From contig JASGMJ010000007.1 in NCBI GenBank assembly GCA_030156535.1, positions 1 through 64,000 on the forward strand: DNA of 64,000 nucleotides, read 5' to 3'. Source of the stretch: Candidatus Sumerlaeota bacterium. Its GTDB lineage: Bacteria; Sumerlaeota; Sumerlaeia; SLMS01; JAHLLQ01. The notes beneath the pieces are model-generated. The model was not told the origin of the DNA. It saw nothing but the letters and a program-made list of their open reading frames with translations, and searched no databases. Numbering within the stretch: position 1 is the stretch's first letter; each line of letters begins with the position of its first letter. The translations under genes and the position numbers were made by a program. Positions 49,732 through 57,998 of the stretch are shown here, in pieces.

Positions 49732-51132
49732 TCAGCAGGCCGGGCGTCTTGTTGCAGCCCGTAGTTTCTCCGCCTTTTTGTCGAGCCGTTCAAGGCGGCG
49801 GCGCAAGGCTTGGAGATCGCGCTCGGTGGGAAGGCCTGAGGAGGCACGCCCCGTAACGGCGCGCAACTCGGCTTCGAGTTCGATCTGGCGCAGGCAGTCG
49901 TGGATGAGCAGGCGGGCGGCGGCGATGTCGCGGGTGCGGTGCTCGAAATGCTTGGCGAGCTCGACGAGGGCGGGCAGGCGGACGTTCATCGGGCGTGACT
50001 GGAGAGAGCGCCACGTTTCGACGGCGCGCTCGTACTCGCCGCCGCGTTTGTGAATGCGTGCGAGGGCGAGCAGCAGACGGTCCTCCTCGCTGGGGCTGTG
50101 CGAGCCGATCTGGAGGGCGCGCTCGACGAGGCGGGCGGCGGTGCTCCATTCCTTCCGCGCCTCGTGCCAGCGGGCCAGGCCGTGGCATTCCGACGCGCGG
50201 CGGAGAATCGCGGGGTCGGCGGCCGCATCGGCGCATCGTGCATGCAGGGCGAGGAGCGCGCCGAGGGTCACGATGTCCTGGGCATTGTGGTGCAGCACGG
50301 ACGCCAGACGCGTGGGATTGCCGGTGGCCGCAAAGTTGAGCCAGATGCTGGGGATCAGGCTGCTTTCGATGTCCTGCTCGCGGATGATGCCGAAGATTTC
50401 ACGCTCCACGGTGCCGAGGCTGACGCTGGGCAGGGCACCACGCCAAAGGCGGCGCGAGAAAGGAAGCAGATCGAGATTCGGCAGGCTGAGAGGCGTGGGA
50501 CGCAGGCGGTTCATCACGAAGCGTGTACGCAGCAACGGCACGTCGAACGCCTTGCCATTGTAGGTGCAGCATGCATCGAAGCCCGCGAGGCGTTCGGCCA
50601 GAAGGGCGAGCTGGGCGGACTCGTGGCAGAAGTCGTCGATGAGGTACTGTTCGAGGACAAAGGTGGCGAGGCGGCCGGCGGCGTCGCGCTCGAACCATCC
50701 GGCGCCAATGAGGAAGGCAAGGGTGCCCGTGCCACCGGCCAGTCCTGTGGTCTCGGTGTCCAGAAACACGATGCGGGTGGGATCGTAGGCTTCGCCGAGA
50801 GGGGCGATGTCGGGATAGAAACCGAAGAGGCGCTGTGGCTCGTCGAGCAGTGGGAGAAACGCGACAGGGAGTTCGTACTGCTGGGGAGTGGCATCGACGG
50901 GGATGCGAGTTTCGATCAGGAGAGCGCGACCGCCCTGGGCCTCGACGGAGCGCGCCTGGGGAAAGTCTCGTCGCAGGAGCTCCAGGCGATCGACTACCGG
51001 GGCGGGGCGGGGTGCGATGGCGCTTTCACCGCAAGCAACGCCGGAAATCTGACCCGCGCGAACGGCGTCAAGGAGGGCCTGCTGCTGGCGCTTGCGGGTG
51101 CGAAGGGCGTCGAGGCGGTCCTGGAGAGTCAT
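49732..51132 (-). CDS. YprB-like RNase H-fold exonuclease with TPR-like C-terminus
   Basis: A 466-residue protein. The DEDD exonuclease signatures are 'IVFLDTETTGLAGGTGTLAFLIG', 'CTYNGKAFDVPLLRTRFVM' and 'LHHNAQDIVTLGALLAL' (D in each). This matches the YprB family of predicted 3'-5' nucleases. Residues ~300-460 are helical with TPR-like pairs and a coiled-coil tail (RRRLERLDKKAEKLR). No helicase domain is fused. ATG 51132 follows 296 bases of intergenic DNA with a heptamer repeat pair. A TTGACT near 51290 lacks a good -10 box. Confidence 0.75.
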   Translation of the reverse strand: MTLQDRLDALRTRKRQQQALLDAVRAGQISGVACGESAIAPRPAPVVDRLELLRRDFPQARSVEAQGGRALLIETRIPVDATPQQYELPVAFLPLLDEPQRLFGFYPDIAPLGEAYDPTRIVFLDTETTGLAGGTGTLAFLIGAGWFERDAAGRLATFVLEQYLIDDFCHESAQLALLAERLAGFDACCTYNGKAFDVPLLRTRFVMNRLRPTPLSLPNLDLLPFSRRLWRGALPSVSLGTVEREIFGIIREQDIESSLIPSIWLNFAATGNPTRLASVLHHNAQDIVTLGALLALHARCADAAADPAILRRASECHGLARWHEARKEWSTAARLVERALQIGSHSPSEEDRLLLALARIHKRGGEYERAVETWRSLQSRPMNVRLPALVELAKHFEHRTRDIAAARLLIHDCLRQIELEAELRAVTGRASSGLPTERDLQALRRRLERLDKKAEKLRAATRRPAC

Positions 51133-51213
51133 GGGAAAGGGGCGGAGCGAAGATAAGGCCAGCGTGCGAGAGCGCGGGGGTGAAGTTCAAGGGCAAGGGA
51201 GAGGGGGGGGCGC

Positions 51214-51338
51214 GGTTTGTGGTTCGTGATTCGCAAGAAACGAAATCCTCCCCACCCCGCTTCCCTTTGGCTTACGGATGGGGATGAACAGTCAACCCAT
51301 GGCGGGACGGGACGCACTCGAACCGCAAACAACGAACC
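51214..51338. repeat. Inverted pair of heptamer arrays (GGTTCGN type), locus B
   Basis: GGTTTGT, GGTTCGT, GATTCGC run contiguously at 51214-51234. On the opposite strand GGTTCGT, TGTTTGC, GGTTCGA run at 51338-51318. The arms face each other across 83 bases. The repeat unit and orientation match locus A (33506-33601). Confidence 0.6.
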
Positions 51339-51342
51339 ACGC

Positions 51343-51381
51343 AATAGAACGAACACCCCTGGGCCCAAAGACCCGGGGGTG
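51343..51381 (-). terminator. Rho-independent terminator of the sigma-factor gene
   Basis: On the minus strand the stem CACCCCCGGG (51381-51372) pairs with CCCAGGGGTG (51363-51354), with one G-U pair and an eight-base loop. TTCGTTCTATT follows. It lies 48 bases after the sigma-factor stop. Confidence 0.65.
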
Positions 51382-51428
51382 CTCGTCAGAGCGGAGGTGA
51401 GTCCGCTTCCGCTTCCCGCCAGGAAGAC

Positions 51429-52277
51429 TCAGGCAGTGAGAAGGTGCTCGACGCGGTTGCTGATGGCGGGGCGGCGGAGTTTGTTGAGCGCGCGGATTTC
51501 AACGCGGCGGACGCCCTCCTGGCTGATACCAACGACTTTGCTGGCCTGGCGCAGACTGTATTCACGCCCGTTTCTGGTAAGGCCGTAGCGCAGGCGGACG
51601 ACGGCGCGTTCGCGGGGCGAGAGGAAGTCGAGAATGCCTCGAATCGCGGCGCAGCTCTGCTTTTCCTCGATCTGGGCCACGGGACTGGGGGCGTCGCTGG
51701 GGATTGAATCGTGAAGCGACAAGCCGTCCTCGGTACGTTCCTGATCGGCAGAGAGGAAGCTGTAGCGCATGGCGGCGACGGGGCGGATTTTCTCGACTTC
51801 GGCGCCGAGGGCGAAGGCAATCTCCTCAATGGAGGGATCGCGGCCTTCACGTTCGTGATACGCACGGCAGACTTCGTTGATCTTGCCGAGGAGGCGGGCC
51901 TTGCGGACGGGAAGGCGGATCAGGCTGGCGTGGCGATGCAGGGCGGCCTGCATTTCCTGACGGATGTAGAAGGCCGCGTAGGTGGTGAAGCGAAAGCCTT
52001 TACGCCAATCGAACTTGTCGACGACGTTGAGCAGGCCGACGTTGCCCTCCTGAATCAGATCGGCGAGCGACATGCCAAGGCCGCGATATTGGAAGGCAAT
52101 CTTGGCGACGAAACGCAGGTTGTGCTCGACGATTTCCTCGCGGGCGGATTCGTCGCCTGCTTCGTAACGGCGAAAGAGCGCAACTTCCTGCTCGCGCGTC
52201 AGAACAGCGTAGCGGGAAACCATGCTGAGGTATTCGCGAATTCCGTCTTCTTCGAATCCTGGTTGAGCCTTCTTCAT
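51429..52277 (-). CDS. Sigma-70 family RNA polymerase sigma factor, group 2/3
   Basis: A 282-residue factor. The -10 recognition and core-binding region 2 is intact ('LRFVAKIAFQYRGLGMSLADLIQEGNVGLL', given in parts: HNLRFVAKIA, DLIQEGNVGLL, GFRFTTYAAFYIRQEM). Region 3 (IRLPVRKARLLGKIN) and region 4 (LSPRERAVVRLRYGL ... SLRQASKVVGISQEGVRRVE) follow. It has no region 1.1, so it is an alternative (RpoS/RpoH/SigB-like) factor rather than the primary one. Without relatives at hand I would not name it. It is divergent from mlaF, and a terminator follows. Confidence 0.9.
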   Translation of the reverse strand: MKKAQPGFEEDGIREYLSMVSRYAVLTREQEVALFRRYEAGDESAREEIVEHNLRFVAKIAFQYRGLGMSLADLIQEGNVGLLNVVDKFDWRKGFRFTTYAAFYIRQEMQAALHRHASLIRLPVRKARLLGKINEVCRAYHEREGRDPSIEEIAFALGAEVEKIRPVAAMRYSFLSADQERTEDGLSLHDSIPSDAPSPVAQIEEKQSCAAIRGILDFLSPRERAVVRLRYGLTRNGREYSLRQASKVVGISQEGVRRVEIRALNKLRRPAISNRVEHLLTA

Positions 52278-52643
52278 GGCGTCTCTCCCGGCATTGCGAT
52301 GCTCTCTCTAGGGCAACGCGTGTGCCGGGCATGGGGGGGCTGCCTCAAAGCGATCTATCCTCAATAAAATCAATGATATCGAACAAAAATAGTAAAAGAG
52401 CAAGCTTGGCACGTTTTTCGGCGATAAAGCCCTTCCGTGAGGTTTTTCGCACGGCGATGTTGCAGGATGCAGGTTCCCGCACACGTCTCCGGTGGCGTTT
52501 TCGTGGCAGGAAGGGGGAGGAAAGGGGCCCAGACGGGAAACGAGCAGCACGTTCGCGGTTGATGGCACGCGACGCTCCGTTGACACCTCCGCCCGCACTT
52601 CGTAAGCCCGTTGCATTGCATGGCGGCGAGGGCCCCGGTTCCG
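52278..52643. other. Divergent regulatory region between sigma factor and mlaF
   Basis: A 366-base gap. An unusually AT-rich island (52360-52405) lies on the sigma-factor side and may hold that gene's promoter, though no clean pair is seen. The mlaF promoter is at 52580-52608. No small gene is evident. Confidence 0.5.
52580..52608 (+). promoter_or_regulatory. Promoter for mlaF-mlaD
   Basis: TTGACA (52580-52585, perfect), 17 bases, TAAGCC (52603-52608). The -10 box is weak. The start site would fall at about 52615, which supports ATG 52644 for mlaF and not the upstream candidates at 52611 or 52620. Confidence 0.4.
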
Positions 52644-53477
52644 ATGATTAAGATTCGCAACGTCTCGAAGGCTTTCGGGAACAAGGTCGTTTACCGCGAC
52701 CTGAACCTGGACGTGGAAAAGGGCGAGACGCACGTGATCATCGGGCGCTCGGGCGAGGGAAAGTCCGTGCTGCTGAAACTGCTCAGCGGGTTGATGGCTC
52801 CGGATACGGGGACGATCGAGATCGACGGACGGAAGATCGACTGCCGCGACAAGGAATCGCTCCAATACGCGCGCGAACGGGTGACGATGGTCTTCCAGAT
52901 GGGCGCCTTGTTCGATTCGTTGACGGTGCGCCAGAACGTGGGATTCTTCCCCACGCACAACACGGACATGACACCAGAGGAAATCGACGCGTTGTGCGAG
53001 GAGTTGCTGGCCGAGGTGAACCTGCCGAACACGGGGCACCTGCTCCCGGCCGAGCTGAGCGGCGGAATGCGCAAGCGGGTGGGACTGGCGCGGGCCTTGG
53101 CCGTGCGCGCCAAGATCATTTTGTATGACGAGCCGACCACGGGGCTCGACCCGGTGACGACCGAGGTCATCGGCGACCTGATGCAGCACGCCAACGAGAA
53201 GCACAACATGACTGCCGTGGTGGTGACGCACGACATGCGCAGCGCCTACAAGGTGGGCAACCGCATCAGCATGGTGCACCAGGGCGAGATCGTTTTTACC
53301 GGTACCCCGGAGGAAGTACAGAACACGACACACCCGATCGTGTTTCAGTTCGTGAACGGCTATGCGCGCGGGCCGATCACGGACACGGAACAGGAGGGCG
53401 TGCAGCAGCTCTCGGCGGAACTGGTCGACCGCTCGCTGCTCTTGCGCCGCATCAAGAATGTCGACGAAACTCCCTGA
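52644..53477 (+). CDS. mlaF: MlaF-like ABC transporter ATPase
   Basis: A 277-residue ATPase. Walker A is GRSGEGKS, the Q-loop lies in 'VFQMGALFDSLTV', the signature is LSGGMRKR, Walker B is 'ILYDEPTTGLDP', and the H-loop is VVTHDM. 'MGALFDSLTV' and 'GMRKRVGLARALA' are characteristic of the Mla/Ttg2A/MkL group. These ATPases drive lipid movement between inner and outer membrane together with MlaE permease and an MCE protein. The MCE gene follows 36 bases later, but no MlaE permease gene is adjacent or in the window. Confidence 0.85.
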   Translation: MIKIRNVSKAFGNKVVYRDLNLDVEKGETHVIIGRSGEGKSVLLKLLSGLMAPDTGTIEIDGRKIDCRDKESLQYARERVTMVFQMGALFDSLTVRQNVGFFPTHNTDMTPEEIDALCEELLAEVNLPNTGHLLPAELSGGMRKRVGLARALAVRAKIILYDEPTTGLDPVTTEVIGDLMQHANEKHNMTAVVVTHDMRSAYKVGNRISMVHQGEIVFTGTPEEVQNTTHPIVFQFVNGYARGPITDTEQEGVQQLSAELVDRSLLLRRIKNVDETP

Positions 53478-53513
53478 AGCGAATCAGCCCACGCTCTCCA
53501 CACGAGATCAGTC

Positions 53514-54686
53514 ATGGAAAAAAGCAAGGCCACAGCAGACACCATCGTCGGTGTCTTCGTCATCACCGGGATCATCCTGATCAACCTGGTGACGTTTGTC
53601 ATCCGCGACGATCTGTTCGGAAGCACGGTGCGCGTGCGCGCGACGTTCGAAAGCGTGCCGGGGCTGGAAGTCGGCGCGCCGGTGCTGGTGAGCGGCATCC
53701 GGGCGGGCCGCGTGGTCAGCATCGACTACCGCGTCGTGCCCGAGGCCATCCGGAAGGCCGCTACGGCGGAAAACGGCGATGACGGCAGCGCCCCCGCCAC
53801 CATCCAGCCCGTGGTGGTGACGATGCGGGTGAAGGACAAGGTGCCGATTTACTCGAACGCCGTGGTGCGGCTGGTGCAGCAGGGATTCATCGGCGACAAG
53901 CGGGTGGAGATCGATCCGGGGACTTCGGACGTGGGAATCCTGCTGGACGACGATTCCGATCCGCTCCCCGGCGAACCTCAGTTCGACATGAATCAGGTGA
54001 TGAAGAAGGCGGGCCTGATGGTCGAGGATCTCGGCGCGACGGTCTCCAGCTTCCGCGAATTCGTGACCGACGACGCCACGATCGCCAGCATCCGCGAAAC
54101 AATCGAGAACCTGAACCGTTCGGTGGACAAGGTGTACGTCTATCTGGAACGCAACGAGGAGAATGTGGCGGCGTCGATCGAGGACATTCGCGTCGTTGCC
54201 GCGAACATGAAGGAGTTCTCGGACAAGCTGTCACGCTTCGTCGACGAGGGCGGGCGCGCCGATCAGATCGCCGACACAACCGAGGAAAGCATCGTTGAGC
54301 TTCGCACCGAGATGAATGCGACGCTGAAGAAGGCCCAGGATGCCATCGATGCCATCAACGAGTCGGTGGTCCGCATGGACGAGCGCGCCGACACGATCAG
54401 CGATTCGACCGTGACCTTCCTGGATTCCACGCGTGGGGACTTCAACGCGCTGAGCGAAAACCTGCAGGAAACCAGCTCGAACCTGAATGCGATCATTACG
54501 AACATCCGCCGCGGCGAGGGAACCGTGGGGCGCCTGATGACCGATCCGAAGCCCTTCGAGGATTTGAAGGAGTCGATCGAGGCGCTGCATGAGTTCCTGA
54601 TTGGGCGATCCGCGGGGAGTGGCAGCAACCTTCCCTATGGCGTCGGCAATCCTCCTCCCGCCGCCCCCGAGGAAGGGAAGGAATGA
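53514..54686 (+). CDS. mlaD: MlaD-like MCE-domain protein with long coiled coil
   Basis: A 390-residue protein with one N-terminal membrane helix (IVGVFVITGIILINLVTFVI) and an MCE domain (~38-145: 'VRVRATFESVPGLEVGAPVLVSGIRAGRV'). The domain has an acidic insertion (AENGDDGSAPATIQ). A long helical region follows (~160-360) with heptad-like 'ATLKKAQDAIDAINESV' and 'NALSENLQETSSNLNAIITNIRRGEGTVGRL'. It is longer than E. coli MlaD (183 aa) and like the MkL/TGD2-type proteins, whose coiled coil may span the periplasm. The stop overlaps the next ATG (ATGA). Confidence 0.85.
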   Translation: MEKSKATADTIVGVFVITGIILINLVTFVIRDDLFGSTVRVRATFESVPGLEVGAPVLVSGIRAGRVVSIDYRVVPEAIRKAATAENGDDGSAPATIQPVVVTMRVKDKVPIYSNAVVRLVQQGFIGDKRVEIDPGTSDVGILLDDDSDPLPGEPQFDMNQVMKKAGLMVEDLGATVSSFREFVTDDATIASIRETIENLNRSVDKVYVYLERNEENVAASIEDIRVVAANMKEFSDKLSRFVDEGGRADQIADTTEESIVELRTEMNATLKKAQDAIDAINESVVRMDERADTISDSTVTFLDSTRGDFNALSENLQETSSNLNAIITNIRRGEGTVGRLMTDPKPFEDLKESIEALHEFLIGRSAGSGSNLPYGVGNPPPAAPEEGKE

Positions 54687-56329
54687 CTGGGAATTCCGTT
54701 GAGGAAAAGTCCTCCCGCTCCGCGCGAGGATGGCTTTTCTATCTGAAGATCGCTTTGGTTGCCTTCGCGGGGTGCTTTGTCTTCACCGGGGGGCACCTGC
54801 TTTCCCCGGATGGAGAACTGCTGTACCGCACGGCGGAGTCGATCGCGCTGCGCGGCACGCTCGCCGTGAATCCGATCGAGTTCGACGAGGCAACGGAGCA
54901 GTTGCTCGTCCCTCCGCACCAGACCTTCGCGACGGTTCTTGGCCGCAATGGCGAGTACCACGTGCAGTACCTGCCGCTCCAGCCTCTGCTGACGGTGCCA
55001 TTGGTCTGGCTGGCAAAGGGAACCGAGGGGCTCTTCGCCGAGGCATTCTTCCGCACGATGCCGGGGCATCCGACGCACTTCACGACGGACGCCGTCGGCA
55101 CTTGGCGCCGCGCCGTGACTGTGGCGCTGTTCAACCCGCTCATCACGGCGCTGACGGCGCTGCTGCTTGCCCGGATTGCGATGACACTGACGGGACGGAA
55201 CCGGCGCGCGGCGGCATGGACGGCGCTGGTCTATGTGTTCGGAACGGTGGCACTCCCCCACTCGCGCAGTTACTTCACCGAGCCGCTCGCGGGGCTGCTG
55301 GCCCTGCTGGCGATCGACCAGTTGCTCCAGTGGTTTGCAACGCCTCTTCGGCCGGAATTCGGCGGGCGGCGCCTGCGCCAGATGGTGCTGCTGGGCGGGG
55401 CGCTTGGGGCCGGAATCTGGACGCGGATGGACTCGCCTCTACTGGCGTTCGGCATTGGGTTGGCTCTGGTTGGAGCCGGTGAGTTGAAGCGCCGCCGCGA
55501 GGATGCCTATGGTGTTTCGGCGGGTGAATGGCCGTGGCGCGACTACCTGATTTCGGGTGGGCTGACGCTGGGGGCGTTCGCGTTGCTGATTGTATTCAAC
55601 CAGTGGCGCTTTGCGGGAAACGCGACGCTGCTCGGCGGCGGATACAGCGACCAGCCCGAGGGAGTGGCGCTGGGGACGCCGTTGGTCGTGGGGCTGCACG
55701 GGTTGCTCGCGTCGCCGGGGAAGGGACTGTTCTTCTTCAGCCCGGCGCTGTTGCTGGGCGTGTGGGGTTGGAGCCGGCTGCCGGCGCATTACCGCTGGCT
55801 GGGGCTGGCAATGCTGGTGGCCTACCTGCCGTTCGCGTGGGCGATGGCGAAGTGGCAGAACTGGGACGGCGGATGGTGCTGGGGGCCGCGCCATTTGGTG
55901 CAGCTGCATGCACCGATCATGCTGGGGATGGTGTTTCTCTTCAACGGATGCGAGGGATTTGCGCGGCGCGTGGCGATCAAGGTGCTGGCCATCGCAGGAT
56001 TCGGTGCGGCGGTGTATGGGTGCCTTCAGGCACCGATGGAGTTCTACCACGAGTTTTTCCGGACGCCGGACGACGGGCTCTATTACGAGGTGGCATACCG
56101 GCCGACGGAGTACGGCGACACGATGCGGATGTTCGCGTTGACGGTGCGCAATCCCGAGACAGGTTCGCCAATGCGCGAGGTCTCGCCCGGGGCAATGCCG
56201 GCGCCGCTGATCGATTCGCTGTACCTGCCGCAACACACTCAATGGAGCGGCTACGCCACGATGCTGGGGATGGGGCGGTGTGACTGGTGGTTGCTGGCGC
56301 GGGTGCTGCCCAAGCCGGAACAGCCCTAG
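54683..56329 (+). CDS. GT-C-like polytopic membrane protein
   Basis: A 548-residue protein with about ten to twelve hydrophobic helices. A first periplasmic loop holds 'LSPDGELLYRTAESIALRG', with the Asp-Gly-Glu pattern of GT-C enzymes. 'LPHSRSYFTEPLAGLLALLAIDQLL' and 'KWQNWDGGWCWGPRHLVQ' (visible in parts: SRSYFTEPL, GGWCWGPRHL) recur in dolichyl-phosphate-mannose-like transferases annotated as glycosyltransferase 39-like. It is coupled to mlaD by an ATGA overlap, which is surprising for a sugar transferase. It may move a polyprenyl-linked sugar to lipid or protein. Confidence 0.65.
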   Translation: MTGNSVEEKSSRSARGWLFYLKIALVAFAGCFVFTGGHLLSPDGELLYRTAESIALRGTLAVNPIEFDEATEQLLVPPHQTFATVLGRNGEYHVQYLPLQPLLTVPLVWLAKGTEGLFAEAFFRTMPGHPTHFTTDAVGTWRRAVTVALFNPLITALTALLLARIAMTLTGRNRRAAAWTALVYVFGTVALPHSRSYFTEPLAGLLALLAIDQLLQWFATPLRPEFGGRRLRQMVLLGGALGAGIWTRMDSPLLAFGIGLALVGAGELKRRREDAYGVSAGEWPWRDYLISGGLTLGAFALLIVFNQWRFAGNATLLGGGYSDQPEGVALGTPLVVGLHGLLASPGKGLFFFSPALLLGVWGWSRLPAHYRWLGLAMLVAYLPFAWAMAKWQNWDGGWCWGPRHLVQLHAPIMLGMVFLFNGCEGFARRVAIKVLAIAGFGAAVYGCLQAPMEFYHEFFRTPDDGLYYEVAYRPTEYGDTMRMFALTVRNPETGSPMREVSPGAMPAPLIDSLYLPQHTQWSGYATMLGMGRCDWWLLARVLPKPEQP

Positions 56330-56402
56330 ACACGAAACCTTTGTCTTGCTCGCTTTGCATCCAGCCGGTTGATGCTCGGAAACCTTGAATGATGGAAGCC
56401 CC

Positions 56403-57998
56403 ATGGGGACGAAGACGAAACTTCCGTTGGACATCAAGCCACCCGAGATGGTGGCGCGCGAACTGATCTATCCACGGCGCGACATCTGGATTCTGCTGGC
56501 GGTGTGCGGTGTGGTGCGGCTGGCGTTCCTGCCCATCAATGCAGGCGAGTACACGGACGGCGTGTTGCAGGCGCGGCAGTTCGTGGACCCCGTGGGAATC
56601 TGGCCGCCGTTGTATTCGGCACTCGTTTATCCGCTGAAGTTTGTGCTGGGTTACTTGTGGGCGGGGCGTTTGGTCAGCGTCGTTGCCAGCGTGCTGGCCC
56701 TGTGGCCGATCTACAAGATGACACAGCGGTTCTTCGGTACGCGGGCTGCGTTGTACGCGGGCATCTTCTACATTACGGCGCCGGTGGCGAATCGCTGGGG
56801 CGTGCGGCTGATGACGGACGCGACGTTCAGCCTGTTCTTCTGGTGGGCATGCGAGCGGCTGGCGTTTGCCTCGGACGAGCGTTCGCGCGACACGGCCTTC
56901 CGGGCGTTCGGCTGGGGGTGCATCGCGTCGGTGCTGGCGGCGCTGACGCGCTACCAAGGCATGCTGCTATATTTTCCCGTGCTGGCAGTACTGGTAATAT
57001 TGACAAGACGATTCGGAAAGATTCCGTTCCGGCCCGCGCTGTGGCTTCTGGGTTATGCGCTGCTGCCGGGCTGGATCTTTCTGACGAGCGATTCCTTCAT
57101 CCACGTCGATCAATTCGCCAATCGTGGCCTCAATAATCACTGGCGCTATGTGATGTCCTTGAACGCCGAGGCATTCCTGGCGTACTTCCCGTACTATCTG
57201 ACGTACACGGTGTTCGTGTGTGCGCTGGTGGGGATTTTCTGGACGCGCCAGCGGCGTGGGCCGTTCTTCGGCTGGATGATGCTCTATGTGGCGGTGGTGC
57301 TGCTGCTGTTTCAGTCGGCGTTTTCGAGTTTCCAGGAGCGTTACTTCCTGCCATTGATGGGGTTCTTCTGGGTGCTGGCGGGCTCTGGGATGTACGCGAT
57401 TCAGGAGCGCTGGCTGAGACAGACGCGCCCCTTGATGAAGCGCACGTTCCCCTACCTGCTGATCCTGATCTATGCGTGGCCGACGGGTTGGACGATGGCC
57501 GTAATGCTCGGGCAGCGTCAGGCTTGGGGTGATCTGGCGGCGGCGTCGCGTTGGGTGGGTGCGGAAGCCCCCGAGGACGCGGCAATCTTTACGAATGACT
57601 CTTATCCTACAGAACGCATGGTGTTGGGCGCGAAGAAGGTTTCGTTCTTCTCCGGCCGGAACGCGCGATTCCTGAATGAAAGCTTTGTCCCCAGTCCGCC
57701 TTACCGCACGACGTTCGACGGCCGCACAATCGCCCGCCCGCCCCAGAAGCTTCTGGAGGTGGGCGACTACGTGGTGCTTTCAGACTTGTACGCCAGCGAG
57801 ATCTATCTGGATTATCTTCGCAAGTTCTATGTGCTGGATGAAGTGCACGAACCCTTCACGGCGAACGTGCTTCCCCTGCTCCCCGAGAACATGTCCATCG
57901 AGTATCCCGGTACGAATCAGAATGCGAACGCGTGGCTCCACCGATACGACTGGCAGCACTTCACGACCCGGGTCTTCCGGGTCGAGGCGCTGAGGTGA
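56403..57998 (+). CDS. GT39/PMT-like GT-C glycosyltransferase
   Basis: A 531-residue polytopic protein. The first loop 'LPINAGEYTDGVLQARQFVD' carries the acidic pair, followed by 'WPPLYSALVYPLKFVLG', 'YITAPVANRWGVRLMTDATFSLFFWWACE' (in parts: NRWGVRLMTDATF) and 'LTRYQGMLLYFPVL'. This is the ArnT/GT39/PMT_2 arrangement using polyprenyl-phosphate sugar. The C-terminal ~150 residues form a soluble domain (AIFTNDSYPTERMVLGAKK). ATG 56403 follows TGGAAG. The next gene starts inside its stop (GTGA). Confidence 0.7.
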   Translation: MGTKTKLPLDIKPPEMVARELIYPRRDIWILLAVCGVVRLAFLPINAGEYTDGVLQARQFVDPVGIWPPLYSALVYPLKFVLGYLWAGRLVSVVASVLALWPIYKMTQRFFGTRAALYAGIFYITAPVANRWGVRLMTDATFSLFFWWACERLAFASDERSRDTAFRAFGWGCIASVLAALTRYQGMLLYFPVLAVLVILTRRFGKIPFRPALWLLGYALLPGWIFLTSDSFIHVDQFANRGLNNHWRYVMSLNAEAFLAYFPYYLTYTVFVCALVGIFWTRQRRGPFFGWMMLYVAVVLLLFQSAFSSFQERYFLPLMGFFWVLAGSGMYAIQERWLRQTRPLMKRTFPYLLILIYAWPTGWTMAVMLGQRQAWGDLAAASRWVGAEAPEDAAIFTNDSYPTERMVLGAKKVSFFSGRNARFLNESFVPSPPYRTTFDGRTIARPPQKLLEVGDYVVLSDLYASEIYLDYLRKFYVLDEVHEPFTANVLPLLPENMSIEYPGTNQNANAWLHRYDWQHFTTRVFRVEALR

